The notes below the pieces were generated by a model. It searched no databases. It was given only the letters and a program-made list of their open reading frames with translations, and had not been told where the DNA came from. A stretch of 9,068 nucleotides of DNA. Source: Candidatus Collierbacteria bacterium CG_4_9_14_3_um_filter_43_16. GTDB lineage: Bacteria > Patescibacteriota > Microgenomatia > UBA1400 > MFAQ01. Where the stretch lies: positions 1-9,068 of the forward strand of contig PFUC01000074.1 of assembly GCA_002789895.1 (NCBI GenBank), written 5' to 3'. The position numbers and the translations under genes were made by a program. Shown in pieces: positions 7,701 to 9,068 of this stretch. Each line of letters opens with the position of its first letter. Position 1 is the stretch's first letter.

Positions 7701-8109
7701 CAGTTGTCGAGTTAATTGGCCAAATTGCAAATATTAAATCTTCCGACCTTATATCCAAAGTTGTCCCATTGGCAAGTTCTCTATCTGAAAACACAATTCC
7801 GTTTCCAAAGCTGAGATCTCCCGAGAATTTATAGCCTATTTCGATTGAATATTCTTCGTTCGGGATAACAAAGTTTCTTAACAATAAATATGGAAAGCGA
7901 AATCCATATTCTGCAGAAAGCGTAAGATATTGATCGTCCTCAATTTTGATGTTTCCACCTACATTTGGTATTGGATTCCAGAAATCATTGTCTAACATAG
8001 AGAAATCATCAGAGAAGGAATTTTCCGCGCCCAAAGAAAACAGCGGAAAAAATAAAGTTAGTGATACAAATACAAATAACAGCCAACGAAAAGAGGCAGG
8101 TGCTCTCAT
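4783..8109 (-). CDS. Surface-anchored LCAT-like lipase/acyl hydrolase, multidomain
   Basis: A 1108-residue exported protein. A signal peptide (1-28, ending SLGA) leads into a concanavalin/LamG-like beta-sandwich (about 30-228). The alpha/beta hydrolase (about 230-530) has VIVLPGFGG, FPYDWRKP (287-294), the nucleophile elbow GHSMGG (Ser321), GSPHLG, and probable acid and base D490 (GDGTV) and H512 (GWHGD). The pattern is that of the lecithin:cholesterol acyltransferase family, so an ester or phospholipid substrate is likely but unproven. A short beta domain (about 533-645) follows, then three cadherin/Ig-like domains (646-737, 738-837, 838-923), one FnIII-like domain (927-1024) and a linker with two VLGE motifs. 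A tryptophan-rich transmembrane helix (about 1085-1101) ends in the basic tail HLLNKKVV. The only four cysteines form two CX6C pairs. ATG 8107-8109 is preferred; TTG 8115 is possible. It is the first gene of the minus-strand operon. Confidence 0.88.
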   Translation of the reverse strand: MRAPASFRWLLFVFVSLTLFFPLFSLGAENSFSDDFSMLDNDFWNPIPNVGGNIKIEDDQYLTLSAEYGFRFPYLLLRNFVIPNEEYSIEIGYKFSGDLSFGNGIVFSDRELANGTTLDIRSEDLIFAIWPINSTTVDVSSSLCLETSVGCSNGNYVHVANVSSIDWKDILIKETGNHYEVTIDNQTFLTKDSSRKISNIWIGNPQKTTSPQIWAKILVDYLRIKPIHSNFPVIVLPGFGGSWDIGAILDGTAGNNWKVPSFVKNYDGIMQSFRNAGYVDNTDLFIFPYDWRKPLTNLADDLKSYIDGTNLTGKIDLIGHSMGGLVARSYAQKHGIEKVNRILTAGSPHLGVIDTYGLWEGAKIWDGVWWENVLLEIATEVNSQTDESKVAAIRRVSPSIIDLFPTVPFLISGEVTQGIDTMIQKNSYLSMMNQDVGALGDKLTPFWSDDINVTKNNIRITTRSDTDSQEGKWEDGKPIEGDAFGKTLGDGTVTKESAVGPFGTGEKLTGWHGDLLSTQNNIGKIFQNLELDPDFAVSSETDSRRKSFVAILRSPGTLEVCDKFLINCNDQLGLYFPEFKLFILPGYEDDDLLVKVKESGLGSYTLHVGKVENEGWWNRAVGNLETVGQVDKYLVTGSDMIINIVNNPPVLSVIGSKSTDELRTLSFTAIATDTDSSDLSFGLAGAPTGAIIDQTTGDFSFTPSEAQGPGTYTFAISVSDGNSTDSEEITITVNEVNVLPTANDISVSTDEDISKAISLTATDTDLPKNTLTYSIISSPSHGAVSLSGDLATYTPADNYHGTDSFTFKVRDSLLFDPLLTNPFGIGTVSVTINSINDAPVASDVSVSTGQEVPVTIELSGSDVEDNSLTYSIVSNGVHGTLGNISNNRIIYSPNGGFSGTDSFTFKINDGSLESHTATANIKVDPPPQILDEMVNAPSETGATIVWNTNHPSTSRVIYGTVSHPILGDAPNYGYANSTVEKDDSLKVTSHTVTITGLTAGTTYYYRAVSHGSPEAVGVEKSFTTKGTKLVNSFEDNLVKIISNISKEVLGEATEATSSPTPIISKVYPLPQVLGETQDIEENFNWWWLSLLIVLLYLIVRHLLNKKVV
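5341..6174 (-). repeat. Three tandem cadherin/Ig-like domain repeats within the hydrolase gene
   Basis: The three units lie at 5899-6174, 5599-5898 and 5341-5598, in protein order. Each begins near a PVLS/PTAND/PVASD strand, has an acidic turn (ATDTDSSD, ATDTDLPK, GSDVEDNS) and ends in alternating beta-strand residues. The second and third are closest to each other, sharing YHGTDSFTFKVRDS and FSGTDSFTFKINDG, and look like VCBS or Cadherin-like bacterial adhesin domains. The acidic turns suggest calcium binding. The second unit has an insertion of about 13 residues (LLFDPLLTNPFGI). They probably act as a stalk that holds the hydrolase away from the membrane. Confidence 0.75.
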
Positions 8110-8137
8110 TGTCAAATAAAAATATTAATGTTATCCT
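8109..8137 (+). promoter_or_regulatory. Predicted promoter of the GT2 gene
   Basis: TTGTCA (8109-8114, five of six matches to the -35 consensus) and TATCCT (8132-8137, four of six) are 17 bp apart. The predicted transcript start is 8144-8145, at the GTG start codon, which implies a leaderless or nearly leaderless mRNA. The -35 begins in the start codon of the divergent hydrolase gene. It is a weak -10, so this call rests largely on spacing. Confidence 0.4.
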
Positions 8138-8151
8138 CTCTCAAGTGTCAA
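8122..8151 (-). promoter_or_regulatory. Predicted promoter of the hydrolase/GT-C operon
   Basis: On the minus strand a perfect TTGACA -35 (8146-8151) and TAATAT (8122-8127) are separated by 18 bp. The predicted start lies near 8115, about six bases before the ATG, which leaves no room for a Shine-Dalgarno, and none is seen there. The -35 overlaps the likely GTG start codon of the divergent GT2 gene. Confidence 0.5.
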
Positions 8152-9011
8152 AACTATCGTTATCCATAATTATTGTATCCTTTAATTCTGAAAAGTATAT
8201 TGACAAATGTATTCAATCGATTTTAGATTCAAAATATGATGCAATAAATTTAGAAGTTATCGTAATCGATAATAATTCCACGGATTCAACAGTAAGTAAA
8301 ATACGTATATTGATTCAAGAGCACAAAAATATATTCTTGGTTCAAAATAAGAGAAACGTCGGCTTTGCTAAAGCAGTAAATATCGGCCTTAAAAAAAGAA
8401 TAAAATCAGAATTGGTAATTCTATTAAATCCGGATACCCAGTTAAGTAAAACGGCAATTATCAATCTCGTTAGTTGTGCAGAGTTAGGTGGTGCAGGTAT
8501 TGTAGGGGGAAGTACCTACAGCTCGGACCATGTAGAAAATGGGAGTTATTTTAGATTCCCAAACCTAGGTGTGGGTCTGTTTGATTTTACAAATCTAAGA
8601 AAACTATATAAGTCCGATAGGTGGCACAAATATTTTTACTACAAAGATATGAAACGACATAAGTTATCGCATTTTCCTGTCGATGTCGTAACAGGTGGTT
8701 TCATGCTAATTAGACAAGAAACGATAAATAAAATAGGATATTTAGATGAGAGATTCTTTATGTATCTGGAAGATGTTGATTATTGTCTACGTGCAATGAA
8801 GGCTGGTATCAAAATCATACATTGCAATAAATCTAAAATTTTACATTTTGGTGGAGCGAGCAGTAATAATAAAGATAGAATTAGACATACAGCATGGTTG
8901 TTATCAAGAAAACTATATTTTCTCAAGAATTTCGATTTGCTGTCAAATATAATTATTCAACCAGTCTTCCTAATCGATGATGTGATTATTTTATTAAATA
9001 AGTATTATTAG
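8145..9011 (+). CDS. Family-2 glycosyltransferase, rhamnosyltransferase-like
   Basis: A 288-residue GT-A fold glycosyltransferase, probably cytoplasmic and acting on a lipid-linked surface glycan. Visible elements are the first strand LSIIIVSFN (6-14), nucleotide-binding IVIDNNS (39-45), NVGFAKAVNIG (71-81), the DXD-equivalent NPDTQ (95-99), and the acceptor-side VTGGFMLIRQ (182-191) with FMYLEDVDYCLR (205-216). This set is typical of WbbL/RfbF-like rhamnosyltransferases, but the donor sugar cannot be read from sequence. The start is uncertain. GTG 8145 puts the catalytic domain near the N-terminus and lies at the predicted transcript start. TTG 8109, GTG 8100 and GTG 8061 are in frame too, but they would overlap the divergent hydrolase gene. 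The gene is markedly more AT-rich than its neighbours. Another glycosyltransferase begins one base after its stop. Confidence 0.9.
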   Translation: MSKLSLSIIIVSFNSEKYIDKCIQSILDSKYDAINLEVIVIDNNSTDSTVSKIRILIQEHKNIFLVQNKRNVGFAKAVNIGLKKRIKSELVILLNPDTQLSKTAIINLVSCAELGGAGIVGGSTYSSDHVENGSYFRFPNLGVGLFDFTNLRKLYKSDRWHKYFYYKDMKRHKLSHFPVDVVTGGFMLIRQETINKIGYLDERFFMYLEDVDYCLRAMKAGIKIIHCNKSKILHFGGASSNNKDRIRHTAWLLSRKLYFLKNFDLLSNIIIQPVFLIDDVIILLNKYY

Positions 9012-9012
9012 A

Positions 9013-9068
9013 ATGAAAATATTTATAGTACGGGGGGGTTTTTTGAACCCCTTTGAATTACAGAATTA
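9013..9068 (+). CDS. Start of a second glycosyltransferase (3'-partial)
   Basis: ATG at 9013 begins one base after the GT2 stop and stays open to the window end, giving 18 residues: MKIFIVRGG then FLNPFELQN. A short hydrophobic strand followed by a glycine loop and this FLNPFELQ segment resembles the N-terminus of glycosyltransferases (GT4 or GT-B type) that are frequent in Patescibacteria genomes. This is recalled from family pattern, not searched. The tight spacing suggests cotranscription with the GT2 gene, as in a surface-polysaccharide cluster. A run of seven G and six T lies in codons 7-11. Function is only provisional, since the catalytic parts are outside the window. Confidence 0.6.
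   Translation, partial: MKIFIVRGGFLNPFELQN
9032..9054 (+). other. G7-T6 homopolymer tract and hairpin near a start codon
   Basis: GGGGTT (9035-9040) pairs with AACCCC (9046-9051) around TTTTG, and three more G-U pairs can extend the stem. It falls about 20 bases into the last coding region, so it is unlikely to be a real terminator for the GT2 gene, although it looks superficially like one. Both arms encode sensible residues of the conserved N-terminus. Confidence 0.4.

Noticed and set aside
4783..8109. Ten N-X-S/T sequons in the hydrolase as a sign that the GT-C enzymes N-glycosylate it
   Set aside because: About that number is expected by chance in an Asn- and Thr/Ser-rich protein of this length, so it is not evidence.
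8061..8144. Longer GT2 start at GTG 8061, GTG 8100 or TTG 8109
   Set aside because: All would overlap the divergent hydrolase's signal-peptide codons or its start, and the added residues match no part of a GT2 domain. TTG 8109 has a weak AGG upstream and cannot be fully excluded.
1..9068. CRISPR array, insertion sequence, phage genes or parS site
   Set aside because: No spaced direct repeats, transposase or integrase motifs, terminal repeats or copy resembling the canonical parS palindrome were seen.

Overview
The window looks like chromosome from a Candidate Phyla Radiation (Patescibacteria) bacterium, most likely of the Microgenomates type. This is an inference from gene content and style: moderately AT-rich DNA, tightly packed genes, few Shine-Dalgarno sequences, polytopic GT-C-like membrane proteins, a large surface-anchored multidomain protein, and glycosyltransferases of the kind common in these genomes. 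UGA, UAG and UAA are all used as stops, and no gene needs UGA as a sense codon, so code 25 (Gracilibacteria/SR1) is not indicated.

Left part (1-1795): on the plus strand the end of rpmA (ribosomal protein bL27, missing only about its first two codons) abuts parB (chromosome-partitioning CTPase) with no spacer. parB converges on lepB (signal peptidase I, minus strand), leaving a single base between the two stop codons. Upstream of lepB on the same strand is a tRNA-Val(CAC) with a clear extended -10 promoter.

Middle (1980-8109, minus strand): a likely three-gene operon read right to left. It starts with a 1108-residue secreted and membrane-anchored LCAT-type alpha/beta hydrolase (beta-sandwich, hydrolase, three cadherin/Ig-like domains, FnIII, C-terminal transmembrane anchor). 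Two multi-spanning GT-C-like membrane proteins follow, and they overlap each other by ATGA. Downstream lie the tRNA, which has its own promoter, and lepB.

Right end (8110-9068, plus strand): a family-2 glycosyltransferase runs divergently from the hydrolase, followed one base later by the start of a second glycosyltransferase that is cut by the window edge. The 35-bp divergent gap seems to hold two interleaved promoters. Each predicted transcript starts at or within a few bases of its start codon.

How the parts may fit together: most of the protein genes concern the cell surface. The signal peptidase could mature the hydrolase, the GT-C and GT2/GT4-type enzymes could build or attach surface glycans, and the hydrolase is displayed outside the cell. 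In an organism that may take lipids from neighbouring cells, a tethered LCAT-like acyl hydrolase is a plausible scavenging or host-contact enzyme. That last step is hypothesis.
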